Shown here: positions 1 to 8,686 of the stretch, piece after piece
Layout: every line of letters begins with the position of its first letter
Position numbering within the stretch: the stretch's first letter is position 1
Source of the DNA: Simplicispira sp. 125
GTDB lineage: Bacteria; Pseudomonadota; Gammaproteobacteria; Burkholderiales; Burkholderiaceae_C
Reading direction: 5' to 3'
Length of the DNA stretch: 64,000 bases
Assembly (NCBI RefSeq): GCF_003096555.1
Contig: NZ_QEKM01000001.1
Span: 992,001-1,056,000, forward strand
The notes under the pieces: model-generated
The model's input: the letters and a program-made list of their open reading frames with translations, nothing else
Databases searched by the model: none
What the model was told of the DNA's origin: nothing
Position numbers and translations under genes: made by a program

Positions 1-346
1 ACAGAGGCTGTGGCAGGCAAAGCAGCTGGGTCGGGCGCAGGGCCACCACTTCGTACTTGCGCGGCTCGGGTTTCATGGCAGAGCCTTCACCGAACCAGTC
101 GCCATCGGACACGCCGATGAAAGCCGATGCGCGCCCCTTGCATGCAGGGCTTTGCAGCAAGACCAGTCCCGAGAGCACGGCGTGCCAGCCCTCCACGGCA
201 GAACCTGCAGGCAGCATGACATCGCCTTTGGCACCGCCGATGGCATACACGTCGCGACGCAACTGTTCCTGCAGATCAGTGGGAATCGAGGTGAACCACG
301 GCTGGCATGCAATGAAGCGATCCGCCGAGGGGGTGGTGCAAAACAT
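1..346 (-). CDS. Crp/Fnr-family transcriptional regulator, N-terminal part (cut by window edge)
   Basis: Reading the minus strand from the ATG at 346 gives an open frame to the window edge, about 115 residues. The visible part looks like the cyclic-nucleotide-binding-type beta-roll sensor domain of Crp/Fnr regulators: a stretch GDVMLPAGSAVEGWHAVLSG (a capped strand-turn pattern) followed by GVSDGDWFGEGSAM, which matches the family's G-[DE]-x-F-G-E phosphate-binding-cassette region. The helix-turn-helix would lie beyond the window. It is divergent from the binding-protein gene at 505, with about 160 bp between them, so it may control that importer; this is inference from position only. The ligand cannot be predicted from this fragment. 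Confidence 0.8.
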   Translation of the reverse strand, partial: MFCTTPSADRFIACQPWFTSIPTDLQEQLRRDVYAIGGAKGDVMLPAGSAVEGWHAVLSGLVLLQSPACKGRASAFIGVSDGDWFGEGSAMKPEPRKYEVVALRPTQLLCLPQPL

Positions 347-504
347 GGCTGGATTGTCGCTGCATATGTGTCTGCAACTGCGGGAAAACCCGTGCTAAAT
401 GTCGGACAGGCGACAGGTGTTGGATTTCCTGTCCAGGCACAGCACACTGCGCGGCCTTTGCGTCGCATGTGATGCAGAAGCATCCCAACGAAACGGAGAC
501 CGAA

Positions 505-1656
505 ATGTTGAACAAGAGACGCGTGCTGGGTGTGCTGGCCTCACTGGCATTGCTGGCGCCCTGGGGTGCGCTGCATGCGGGGCCGGGCGTAACCGACAGC
601 GAGATCGTCATTGGCCAGTCACTGGGGTTGACCGGCCCGTTGGCCGCCATGGCCCCCGAACTGGTGAATGTCACCAAGACGTATCTGGACGGCATCAATG
701 CCCAGGGCGGCATCCATGGGCGGCGCATCCGGATCGTGACCGAGGACGACGGCTACAAACCGGAAAACACTGTCCGGCTGGTGGGCAAGATGGTTGCAGA
801 AGATCAGGTATTCGCTTTGATGAACCTGACTGGCACCGCCAATGTAGGTGCCATCCTGCCCTTGCTGGCCAAGGAGACCCCGCCCGTACCGTTGATTTCG
901 CCATTTACCGGGGCCGACCTGCTGCGGGAGCCGGCCATCAACCATGTCTTCAATGTCCGCGCCAGTTATGGCGACGAGGTCGAGAAGCTGGTGCAGCACC
1001 TCACCACCCTGGGTGTACCACGCATCTCGGTGCTTTGGATGAACAACGGTTTTGGCAAGGATGGTTTGACGGGTGCACGCAAATCCATGGAAAAACGTGG
1101 GCTCAAGCTGCACTCCGATGCACCCATCCAGGCCGATTCCTCCGATGTGCAGCAAGCGGTGCAGGCCCTGAGCGCCAGCGCACCCGATGCCATCATCATG
1201 ATTACCGCGGGTGCGCCGACGGTGACTTTCATCAAGGCCTATCGCAAGGTGAGCCGGGCAGCCCGTTTCTACACCACCTCGGTGATGGGGTCGCAGTCCA
1301 CCATCCAGGCACTGGGGCCCGATGGCGTGGGTGTGGTGGTGACATCGGTCGTGCCATTTCCATGGAGCCACAGTCTGCCTGTGGCCCGGGAATACCGCGC
1401 TGTGTTGAAGAAGGCCCACATGGAGGAATCAGTGTCTTTCATCGGCCTGGAGGCCTATATCAATGCCAAGGTGCTGGTCGAGGGACTGCGCCGCGCCGGC
1501 AAGGACCTGACACGGCCCCGCTTCATCCAGGCCCTGGAATCCTTGCAGCATTTTGATGTGGGCGGGTTCGAGGTGGACTATGGCAAAGGGGTGCGCCAAG
1601 GCTCCCGCTTCGTGGATTTGACCATCATCGGTGCGGGTGGCAAGTTCACCCGTTAG
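505..1656 (+). CDS. Branched-chain-type ABC transporter substrate-binding protein (first of the cluster)
   Basis: Periplasmic binding protein of the Peripla_BP_6/LivK class, 383 residues. I start it at the ATG at 505, which has GGAG 6 bp upstream (495-498); an in-frame upstream ATG at 469 would put a charged extension before the signal peptide. Residues 1-25 are a typical Sec signal (KRR, hydrophobic core, cleavage after LHA). The mature protein opens with VTDSEIVIGQSLGLTGP, the usual first strand of this family, and shows two Rossmann-like lobes. It heads a co-directional cluster with an acyl-CoA ligase and a full LivHMGF-type importer that also has its own second binding protein, so the ligand is more likely an organic or aromatic acid than an amino acid. 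Substrate is unknown. Confidence 0.85.
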   Translation: MLNKRRVLGVLASLALLAPWGALHAGPGVTDSEIVIGQSLGLTGPLAAMAPELVNVTKTYLDGINAQGGIHGRRIRIVTEDDGYKPENTVRLVGKMVAEDQVFALMNLTGTANVGAILPLLAKETPPVPLISPFTGADLLREPAINHVFNVRASYGDEVEKLVQHLTTLGVPRISVLWMNNGFGKDGLTGARKSMEKRGLKLHSDAPIQADSSDVQQAVQALSASAPDAIIMITAGAPTVTFIKAYRKVSRAARFYTTSVMGSQSTIQALGPDGVGVVVTSVVPFPWSHSLPVAREYRAVLKKAHMEESVSFIGLEAYINAKVLVEGLRRAGKDLTRPRFIQALESLQHFDVGGFEVDYGKGVRQGSRFVDLTIIGAGGKFTR

Positions 1657-1698
1657 GATGGTTCTGTTTTTATGGAATGCATAGTTAAAGGAGCACAT

Positions 1699-3336
1699 AT
1701 GCTGGGTTTGATGCAGAGTCAGCCATTGCTGATTTCGTCGTTGATTGAATTTGCCGAGCGCCACCACGGCGATGGGGAAATTGTTTCGCGGCGTGTGGAA
1801 GGCGATATTCACCGCTACACCTACCGTGATCTGGCGGCGCGCTCGCGCCAGTTGGCCAACGCGCTGGACAAGCAAGGGTTGGCGTTCAGCGACCGTGTGG
1901 CTTCCCTGGCCTGGAACGGCTATCGCCACATGGAAATGTATTTCGGCGTGAGTGGTTCGGGCCGTGTGCTGCACACCATCAACCCGCGTCTGCACCCCGA
2001 GCAGATTGCCTGGATCATCAACCACGCAGAAGACCAGGTGCTGTGTTTTGACATGAGCTTCCTCCCCCTGGTGCAGGCTGTGCATGCCAAGTGCCCCACG
2101 GTGAAGAAATGGGTGGCACTGTGCGATGCCGACAAATTGCCGGCAGACACGGGCGTCCCGGGGCTGATCAGCTATGAGGCATGGATTGCCCCCCAATCGA
2201 CCGAATATGCCTGGCCGCAGTTTGACGAAAACACGGCGTCCAGCATGTGCTACACCAGTGGCACCACAGGGAACCCCAAGGCTGCGCTCTACAGCCACCG
2301 CTCGACCACGCTGCACGCCTATGCAGCCGCATTGCCCGATGTGATGTGCCTGTCGGCCCGCGATGCCGTTTTGCCCGTGGTGCCCATGTTCCACGTCAAC
2401 GCCTGGGGCATTCCGTACTCTGCGGCGCTGACCGGCTGCAAGGTTGTTTTCCCCGGTCCGGCGATGGACGGCAAGTCGATCTACGAATTGATCGAGGCCG
2501 AGAGGGTCACCTACGCTGCGGGCGTGCCCACGGTCTGGCAGATGATGCTGGGCCACATGAAGCCCGCCGGCCTGAAGTTCTCAACGCTCAAGCGCACCGT
2601 GATTGGTGGTTCGGCCTGCCCACCGGCCATGATCACCGCCTTCCAGGACGATTTTGGTGTCGAGGTGCTGCACGCCTGGGGTATGACTGAAATGAGCCCG
2701 TTGGGCACCCTGTGCACGCTCAAGAACAAGCAGCTCGACCTGTCCAAGGACGAGCAGATGAAGATCCGCCAGAAGCAAGGGCGGGCTATCTTCGGCGTGG
2801 ACATGAAAATCGTGGACGGCAATGGCGACGAATTGCCCTGGGACGGCAAGACCTATGGCGACCTGCTGGTGCGCGGACCGTGGATTCTCGGAACCTATTA
2901 CAAGGGGGAGAGCCCGTTGGTCGAAGATGCCCAGGGCCGGGGCTGGTTCCCCACGGGCGACGTGGCCACCATTGACGCCAATGGCTTCATGCAGATCACT
3001 GACCGCAGCAAGGACGTGATCAAGTCGGGTGGCGAATGGATCAGCTCCATCGATATTGAAAACATCGCCATGGCGCATCCGGCCGTGGCCATGGCTGCCT
3101 GCATTGGCATGCCGCACCCCAAGTGGGATGAACGCCCGATTGTTGCCGTCACGCTCAAGCAAGGTGCGGAGGTCACGCGCGAGGAACTGCTGCGGTTCTT
3201 CGAAGGCAAGACTGCGAAATGGCAAATCCCGGACGACGTGGTGTTCGTCGAGGCCATTCCTTTGGGTGCGACCGGCAAGATGCTCAAAACAAGGCTGCGT
3301 GAGCAGCTCAAGGATTACAGGCTTCCAAGCCTGTGA
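1699..3336 (+). CDS. AMP-forming acyl-CoA ligase (medium/long-chain fatty acid or related acid)
   Basis: ANL-superfamily adenylate-forming enzyme of 545 residues that activates a carboxylic acid with ATP and CoA. The start at 1699 is chosen because AAAGGAG precedes it by about 7 bp; an upstream in-frame ATG at 1672 lacks this. The phosphate-binding loop YTSGTTGNPKAALYSH begins near residue 185, GWFPTGDVATID near 415, the hinge DRSKDVIKSGGEWIS near 435, and the catalytic lysine region GATGKMLKTRLR near 524, so all core motifs are intact. The type resembles AlkK-like medium-chain ligases. It sits between two periplasmic binding-protein genes of an importer, which suggests that the imported acid is converted to its CoA thioester. 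Chain length or aromatic specificity cannot be read from the sequence. Confidence 0.9.
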   Translation: MLGLMQSQPLLISSLIEFAERHHGDGEIVSRRVEGDIHRYTYRDLAARSRQLANALDKQGLAFSDRVASLAWNGYRHMEMYFGVSGSGRVLHTINPRLHPEQIAWIINHAEDQVLCFDMSFLPLVQAVHAKCPTVKKWVALCDADKLPADTGVPGLISYEAWIAPQSTEYAWPQFDENTASSMCYTSGTTGNPKAALYSHRSTTLHAYAAALPDVMCLSARDAVLPVVPMFHVNAWGIPYSAALTGCKVVFPGPAMDGKSIYELIEAERVTYAAGVPTVWQMMLGHMKPAGLKFSTLKRTVIGGSACPPAMITAFQDDFGVEVLHAWGMTEMSPLGTLCTLKNKQLDLSKDEQMKIRQKQGRAIFGVDMKIVDGNGDELPWDGKTYGDLLVRGPWILGTYYKGESPLVEDAQGRGWFPTGDVATIDANGFMQITDRSKDVIKSGGEWISSIDIENIAMAHPAVAMAACIGMPHPKWDERPIVAVTLKQGAEVTREELLRFFEGKTAKWQIPDDVVFVEAIPLGATGKMLKTRLREQLKDYRLPSL

Positions 3337-3468
3337 TGAGAAGCTGCTATGGAACTCGGGGGAGTGCCATGGCAGTCGCGCGTGTGATAGGTGCTAGGGG
3401 CAATCCCTGAGTAATGATGCAGCGCAACACTGTACGCTGCACTTTGTTGATTCAACTGGAGACTAAAA

Positions 3469-4704
3469 ATGAAATTTGCTATCAAGACCGTAGCTGCTTC
3501 CCTTTTGCTGGCAAGCGCTACAGGTGCTTTTGCTCAAAAGGGTGAAACCGTCAAAATTGCCTGGATGGATCCTCTGTCTGGCCTCATGGCAGCGGTCGGT
3601 ACGAACCAGCTCAAGAGCTGGCAGTTTCTGGCAGAAGAGTTCAGCAAGAAGAATGTCGCGGGCGTGAAGTACGAGATCATCGGCATCGACAACAAGCTCA
3701 GCCCGCAGGAGACCAGCAGCGCCTTGCGCTCTGCCATCGACCAGGGCGTGCGCTACGTGGTGCAGGGCAACGGCTCGGGCCCTGCGCTGGCCATCATGGA
3801 TGCGCTGGAAAAGCACAATGCCCGCAATCCCGGCAAGGAGGTGCTGTACCTCAACTACGCTGCGGTGGACCCTGACCTGACCAACAGCAAGTGCAGCTAC
3901 TGGCATTTCCGCCTCGATGCCGACACTTCCATGAAAATGGAAGCGCTGACCACTTACATGAAGGATGTGCCAGAGGTCAAGAAGGTTTACCTGATCAACC
4001 AGAACTACTCGCACGGCCACCAGGTTTCCAAATACGCCAAGGAAATGCTCAAGCGCAAGCGCCCCGACGTGCAGATCGTGGGTGACGACCTGTCGCCACT
4101 GGCCCAGGTGCGTGACTTCTCGCCCTACATCGCCAAGATCAAGGCTTCGGGTGCCGATACCGTGATCACCGGTAACTGGGGCTCCGACCTGGCGCTGCTC
4201 ATCAAAGCTGCCAACGATGCAGGCCTGAACAACGTCAACTTCTACACCTACTACGGCTCTGTCTCGGGCACGCCCACGGCCATGGGTGCGAACGCCGCAG
4301 GCCGCGTGTACATGGTGGCTTATGCCCACATGAACCTGCCTGGCCCGCTGAACCAGATCGTGGTGGACTACAAGAAGAAGTTCAACGATGACATGTACAC
4401 CGGCGCCGTGTACCACGGCTTTGCCATGCTGTCCGAAGCCTTTGCCAAGGCCAAGTCCACCGAGCCGGCCAAGGTGGCCCCCGTGCTGGAAGGCATGAAG
4501 TTCAAGAGCTTCAACGGCGAGGTCGAAATGCGCAAGACCGACCACCAGCTCCAGCAGGGCCTGTTTATCTCCAAGTGGGAAAAGGCCGGTGGCAAGAACC
4601 CCATTGACTCGGAAGGTACGGGCTACACCTTTGTGCCCGTGAAGTACTACGAGCCCTATGTGGCCAGCACGCCGACGTCGTGCCAGATGAAGCGCCCTTC
4701 CTAA
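3469..4704 (+). CDS. Branched-chain-type ABC transporter substrate-binding protein (second of the cluster)
   Basis: LivK-class periplasmic binding protein, 411 residues, with a 22-residue Sec signal ending SATGAFA before QKGETVKIAWMDPLSG. It is only distantly like the binding protein at 505. GGAG lies upstream of the ATG at a good distance. A strong rho-independent hairpin follows at 4724-4754, and the permease genes begin right after it, so the binding protein can be made in excess over the membrane parts. It is the best candidate for the cognate receptor of the LivHMGF-type transporter downstream. Its signal-peptide DNA resembles the ATAGCTGC repeat family (see findings). Ligand unknown. 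Confidence 0.9.
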   Translation: MKFAIKTVAASLLLASATGAFAQKGETVKIAWMDPLSGLMAAVGTNQLKSWQFLAEEFSKKNVAGVKYEIIGIDNKLSPQETSSALRSAIDQGVRYVVQGNGSGPALAIMDALEKHNARNPGKEVLYLNYAAVDPDLTNSKCSYWHFRLDADTSMKMEALTTYMKDVPEVKKVYLINQNYSHGHQVSKYAKEMLKRKRPDVQIVGDDLSPLAQVRDFSPYIAKIKASGADTVITGNWGSDLALLIKAANDAGLNNVNFYTYYGSVSGTPTAMGANAAGRVYMVAYAHMNLPGPLNQIVVDYKKKFNDDMYTGAVYHGFAMLSEAFAKAKSTEPAKVAPVLEGMKFKSFNGEVEMRKTDHQLQQGLFISKWEKAGGKNPIDSEGTGYTFVPVKYYEPYVASTPTSCQMKRPS

Positions 4705-4723
4705 AGCGGTTATTTCGGTATAT

Positions 4724-4754
4724 GAGGCCCGATACCCCTCGGGCCTCTTTTTTT
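4724..4754 (+). terminator. Rho-independent terminator inside the importer operon
   Basis: A 9-bp GC-rich stem (GAGGCCCGA 4724-4732 with TCGGGCCTC 4739-4747), a 6-nt loop and seven T residues. It lies between the binding-protein gene and the first permease, a typical place for partial termination that sets a high receptor-to-permease ratio. Confidence 0.85.
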
Positions 4755-4776
4755 GACCTAGTGGTGAAGAATTTCC

Positions 4777-5730
4777 ATGAATCCTGAGTTTTTCGTCATC
4801 TCGACGCTCAATGGCGTGAGCTATGGACTGCTGCTGTTCATGCTCAGTTCGGGCCTTACGCTGATCTTCAGCATGATGGGCGTGCTCAATTTTGCGCACA
4901 CCAGTTTCTACATGCTGGGGGCCTATTTCGCCTACACCATCTCCAGTGTGGTCGGGTTCTGGCCGGCCCTGGTTCTGGCACCCTTGGCAGTGGGTGCCCT
5001 GGGGGCGCTGTTCGAGCGCTACAGCCTGCGCCGCGTGCACAAGTTTGGGCATGTGCCCGAGTTGCTGGTCACGTTCGGCTTGTCGTATTTGATTCTGGAA
5101 CTGGTGCAGCTGGTGTGGGGGCGATCGACCGTACCCTATGGCCTGCCCGAACAGCTACAGGGGCCGCTCTTCACCATCTACGGCACGCAGTTTCCCAAAT
5201 CGCGCTCCTTCATCATGCTTGTCGCCCTGGTCATGCTGGTCTCGGTATGGCTGCTGCTGACGCGCACACGCATTGGCCTGGTCATCCAGGCAGCCCTCAA
5301 GCACCCCGAGATGGTGCAGTCGCTGGGCCACAACGTGCCGCGCGTCTTCATGCTGGTGTTTGGCGGCGGCTGCGCGCTGGCTGGCCTGGCGGGGGTGATT
5401 GGTGGCAACACCTATGTCACCGAGCCTGCCATGGCGGGATCGGTGGGTTCCATCATCTTTGTGGTGGTGGTGGTGGGCGGCATGGGCTCGCTGGCGGGTG
5501 CCTTCCTGGCATCGCTGATTATCGGGTTGGTGCAAACCTTTGCCGTGGCCATGGACCAGTCGCTGGCGACCGGCCTGCAAGCGCTGGGCATGGCAGTGAC
5601 CGAAGAAACCTTTGGCTGGCCTTTGCTCAAACTCACCATTTCGCAGGTAGCTCCCATCCTGCCGTACCTCTTTTTGGTGCTGATTTTGATCTTCCGCCCC
5701 AAGGGCCTTTTGGGCACGCGGGAGGACTGA
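4777..5730 (+). CDS. Branched-chain-type ABC transporter permease, LivH type
   Basis: Integral membrane subunit of 317 residues with about eight hydrophobic helices and the family's N-terminal pattern (NGVSYGLLLFMLSSGLTLIF, then GVLNFAHTSFYMLGAY). It forms the translocation pore together with the LivM-type subunit that starts 4 bp after its stop codon. A glycine-rich stretch with an IGG motif and a valine run (VVVVVGGMGSLAG near residue 230) is the region expected to contact the ATPase. Its length is normal. It belongs to the operon with the binding protein at 3469 and the ATPases downstream. The transported compound is not evident. Confidence 0.92.
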   Translation: MNPEFFVISTLNGVSYGLLLFMLSSGLTLIFSMMGVLNFAHTSFYMLGAYFAYTISSVVGFWPALVLAPLAVGALGALFERYSLRRVHKFGHVPELLVTFGLSYLILELVQLVWGRSTVPYGLPEQLQGPLFTIYGTQFPKSRSFIMLVALVMLVSVWLLLTRTRIGLVIQAALKHPEMVQSLGHNVPRVFMLVFGGGCALAGLAGVIGGNTYVTEPAMAGSVGSIIFVVVVVGGMGSLAGAFLASLIIGLVQTFAVAMDQSLATGLQALGMAVTEETFGWPLLKLTISQVAPILPYLFLVLILIFRPKGLLGTRED

Positions 5731-5734
5731 TGCC

Positions 5735-7048
5735 ATGACAATGACTACATCCACCGCTACTTCGTACTACCGTTTCAAGCCCTGGAACGTCGGGCGCATC
5801 GTTATCTGGTCTTTGTTTGCGCTCGTGCTCATTGCAGCGCCGCTGCTGTTCACCAGTAGCCTGGCGCTGACCATGCTGTCGCAGATCGGCTATCTGATCG
5901 TCATTTGCTTGAGCTACAACATGTTGTTGGGGCAGGGCGGCATGCTCAGCTTCGGGCATGCGGTGTACACCGGGCTGGGCTCCTTCATGGCGATCCACGC
6001 GATGAATCTGGCCGGCAAAGGCAGCCTGCCCATCCCGCTGGTTCTGATTCCCTTGGTGGGCGGGCTGGCCGGCATGCTGTTTGCTGTGCTGCTGGGTTTT
6101 GTAACCACCAAGAAATCGGGCACTACCTTCGCCATGATCACCCTGGGTATTGGGGAACTGGTGGCCTCGATGGCTCTGATGTTCCCTGAGTTCTTTGGCG
6201 GCGAAGGCGGTATCACGACCGATCGCGTATATGGCAAGTCGTTCATGGGTCTGAGTTTTGGACCGGCCATTCAGGTGTACTACCTGATCGCTGCCTACTG
6301 CTTTGTGTGCACGGCTGCCATGTTCGCCTTCACGGCGACGCCGCTGGGGCGCATGCTGAATGCCGTGCGGGACAACCCGGAGCGGGTTGAGTTCATTGGC
6401 TACAACACCCAGCGGGTGCGCTATTTCGCGTTCATCGTTTCTGGGTTCTTTGCCGGCATCGGTGGTGGCCTGGCGGCGATCAACTTCGAGATCGTCACAG
6501 CGGTGGACAGCGTGAGCGTGATTCGCTCTGGCGGCTATCTGCTGTTCACCTTCCTGGGAGGGGCCACCTTCTTCTTTGGGCCCATCATCGGTGCGGTGCT
6601 GCTGGTGTTTGCATCGGTGCTGCTGTCCGAACTATCGAAAGCCTGGTTGCTGTACCTGGGCCTGGTGTTCCTGTTCATGGTCATGTTTGCACCGGGAGGT
6701 GTCGCCAGCCTCATCATGATGAACATGCGTTTGGCCAAGTTCGGCAAACTGCGTGCACTGTTGCCGTCGTACCTGGCGCTGTTTGGTACCGGGCTGGTGG
6801 CTGTGTTGGGCGCTGCCTGCATGGTCGAAATGATTTACCACTTGCAGCTCAATGAAGCGTTGGGGCCAGAGCTGTCGTTCATGGGTGCCACACTCAATGC
6901 CAGGGCATTCACAAGTTGGTTCGGCGCCGGGTTCGTGCTGCTGACGGGGCTGGGACTGTTTGAACTGTGCAGACGCCAGTTCCGACGCCAGTGGGAAACT
7001 ATCCAGGAAGAAATTGAACACCAGATCAAGCGTGGGGAGGCGCTGTAA
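5735..7048 (+). CDS. Branched-chain-type ABC transporter permease, LivM type, with C-terminal extension
   Basis: Second pore subunit of 437 residues. The core has the LivM signatures LSYNMLLGQGGMLSFGHAVY near residue 60 and GGxGxFxGPIIGA-like sequence near 285. LivM proteins are usually some 300-360 residues from memory; this one has roughly 100 extra C-terminal residues that include two more hydrophobic segments (around LALFGTGLVAVLGAACMVEM and WFGAGFVLLTGLGLFELC) and a basic cytoplasmic tail. It is spaced 4 bp from the LivH-type gene and 2 bp from the next ATPase gene, so co-translation is likely. The role of the tail is unknown. Confidence 0.9.
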   Translation: MTMTTSTATSYYRFKPWNVGRIVIWSLFALVLIAAPLLFTSSLALTMLSQIGYLIVICLSYNMLLGQGGMLSFGHAVYTGLGSFMAIHAMNLAGKGSLPIPLVLIPLVGGLAGMLFAVLLGFVTTKKSGTTFAMITLGIGELVASMALMFPEFFGGEGGITTDRVYGKSFMGLSFGPAIQVYYLIAAYCFVCTAAMFAFTATPLGRMLNAVRDNPERVEFIGYNTQRVRYFAFIVSGFFAGIGGGLAAINFEIVTAVDSVSVIRSGGYLLFTFLGGATFFFGPIIGAVLLVFASVLLSELSKAWLLYLGLVFLFMVMFAPGGVASLIMMNMRLAKFGKLRALLPSYLALFGTGLVAVLGAACMVEMIYHLQLNEALGPELSFMGATLNARAFTSWFGAGFVLLTGLGLFELCRRQFRRQWETIQEEIEHQIKRGEAL

Positions 7049-7050
7049 CC

Positions 7051-7833
7051 ATGGCGCAAAACGCTACTTATGCATTGGAGCTGCGTGACCTGCGCAAGAG
7101 CTTTGGCAAGACGGAGATTATCCGTGGAGCCAACCTGTCTGTGGCTGCGGGCGAACGTGTGGCCATCATTGGCCCTAACGGTGCGGGCAAATCCACGCTG
7201 TTCAACCTGATCAGTGGGCGCTTTGCGCCTACCAGTGGAGAGGTGCTGCTGGGCGGGCAGCGCATCGACGGTAAAAAACCCTTCGAAATCAACCGCATGG
7301 GGCTTTCGCGGAGCTTCCAGATCACCAACATCTTCCCCAACCTGAGTGTTTTTGAGAACCTGCGCTGCGGCGTGCTCTGGAGCCTGGGCTACAAGTACAC
7401 CTTTCTGCGTTTTCTCTCGCGGCTGGACGACGCCAATGACCGTGCCCGCCAGCTCATGGAGATGATCAAGCTGGACAAGAAGCGCGACACACTGGCCGTG
7501 AACCTGACCTACGCCGAGCAGCGCGCACTGGAGATCGGCATCACCATTGCCGGTGGCGCCAATGTGATCTTGCTCGACGAACCCACCGCCGGCATGAGCC
7601 GCAGCGAGACCACGCGCTTCATCCATCTCATCAAGGAAGTGACCGAAGGCCGCACCTTGCTGACCGTGGAGCACGACATGGGCGTGGTGTTCGGGTTGGC
7701 GGACAAGATTGCTGTGGTGGTCTATGGCGAGGTCATCGCCTATGACACACCCGACAAGGTGCGTGCCAATGCGCGCGTACAGGAGGCCTACCTGGGCTCT
7801 GCCGTGGCCGATGCACAGGCGGAGGGACACTGA
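7051..7833 (+). CDS. Branched-chain-type ABC transporter ATP-binding protein, LivG type
   Basis: Cytoplasmic ATPase subunit, 260 residues. The Walker A loop GPNGAGKST is near residue 41, the Walker B is VILLDEPTAGMS, and the switch histidine is in TVEHDMGVVFGLAD. The ABC signature is LTYAEQRALEIG where most relatives have LSYGEQR; it is a conservative variant. The gene starts 2 bp after the LivM-type stop and ends 1 bp before the start of the second ATPase, so the two form the heterodimeric motor of this importer. Confidence 0.92.
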   Translation: MAQNATYALELRDLRKSFGKTEIIRGANLSVAAGERVAIIGPNGAGKSTLFNLISGRFAPTSGEVLLGGQRIDGKKPFEINRMGLSRSFQITNIFPNLSVFENLRCGVLWSLGYKYTFLRFLSRLDDANDRARQLMEMIKLDKKRDTLAVNLTYAEQRALEIGITIAGGANVILLDEPTAGMSRSETTRFIHLIKEVTEGRTLLTVEHDMGVVFGLADKIAVVVYGEVIAYDTPDKVRANARVQEAYLGSAVADAQAEGH

Positions 7834-7834
7834 C

Positions 7835-8530
7835 ATGCTGCACATCAACAACCTTCACGCTTATTACGGCAAAAGCCATGTACTGCACGGCGTCAGCTTC
7901 GACGTGCAGCCGGGCGAGATCGTGGCCCTGCTGGGTCGCAATGGCTCAGGCCGCTCGACCACTGCCAAGGCCATCATGGGTTTGGTGAACTGGGAAGGCG
8001 ACGTGCAATGGAAGGGCAAAAGCCTGGAAGGCAAAAAAGCCTACGAGATTGCCCACCTGGGCCTGGGCTACGTGCCAGAGAGCCGGGACGTGTTTCCTAA
8101 CCTCACGGTGCACCAGAACCTGCTGCTCGGCCAAAAGGGCAGCGGCAAAGGCAGTCGTTGGTCGTTTGACGACATGTACGACATGTTCCCGCGGCTCAAG
8201 GAGCGGCGCAATATCCCGGCGGGGGTGATGTCGGGCGGAGAGCAGCAGATGCTCACCCTGTGCCGCACCCTCATGGGCGACCCGGACCTCATCATCATCG
8301 ACGAACCTACCGAGGGCCTGGCCCCCAAGATCGTCGAACTGGTGGGGCAATATCTACAGACCCTCAAGGCCAAAGGCATCTCGGTGCTGCTGATTGAACA
8401 GAAGCTCACCATTGCAATGACCATTTCTGACCGCTGCCTGGTCATGGGACATGGCAGCATCGTCTTTGATGGCACACCGGACGGTTTGCGCGCCGATAAC
8501 TATGTGCGCAAGGAGTGGCTGGAGGTTTGA
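7835..8530 (+). CDS. Branched-chain-type ABC transporter ATP-binding protein, LivF type, with Walker A Lys-to-Arg
   Basis: Second ATPase subunit, 231 residues, started at the ATG at 7835, one base after the previous stop. It begins MLHINNLHAYYGKSHVLHGV, the usual LivF opening. The Walker A loop reads GRNGSGRST (residues about 34-42), so the invariant lysine is replaced by arginine. The other motifs are intact: signature MSGGEQQML, Walker B LIIIDEPTEGLAP and a glutamine-bearing H-loop (LIEQKLT instead of LVEQ/H). Such a subunit may bind ATP without hydrolysing it well, with LivG doing the catalysis; I recall similar Arg variants in related betaproteobacterial paralogues but cannot check it. 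The hairpin at 8547 ends the operon. Confidence 0.9.
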   Translation: MLHINNLHAYYGKSHVLHGVSFDVQPGEIVALLGRNGSGRSTTAKAIMGLVNWEGDVQWKGKSLEGKKAYEIAHLGLGYVPESRDVFPNLTVHQNLLLGQKGSGKGSRWSFDDMYDMFPRLKERRNIPAGVMSGGEQQMLTLCRTLMGDPDLIIIDEPTEGLAPKIVELVGQYLQTLKAKGISVLLIEQKLTIAMTISDRCLVMGHGSIVFDGTPDGLRADNYVRKEWLEV

Positions 8531-8546
8531 CCAGCAGCATTCTGGC

Positions 8547-8585
8547 CCAAACGCCCTGTGCTGTGCGCAGGGCGTTTGGCATTTT
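8547..8585 (+). terminator. Rho-independent terminator after the importer operon
   Basis: A 12-bp stem (CCAAACGCCCTG 8547-8558 with CAGGGCGTTTGG 8568-8579), a 9-nt loop, then CATTTT. It separates the importer operon from hsdM. Confidence 0.75.
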
Positions 8586-8686
8586 GGGGCGGCACGTCCG
8601 CTGGGTACGGGTGGGCGCATTCAGCTGCCATTTTCGGGGCCAAACTCGTCCACAATCTGTGCCTACGACCCCCTCAGCAACACCCC

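Noticed and set aside
3463..5052. Long open frame of 529 codons on the minus strand
   Set aside because: It lies opposite the binding-protein and LivH-type genes, has a His/Gln/Val-rich composition typical of shadow frames in GC-rich DNA and no family features.
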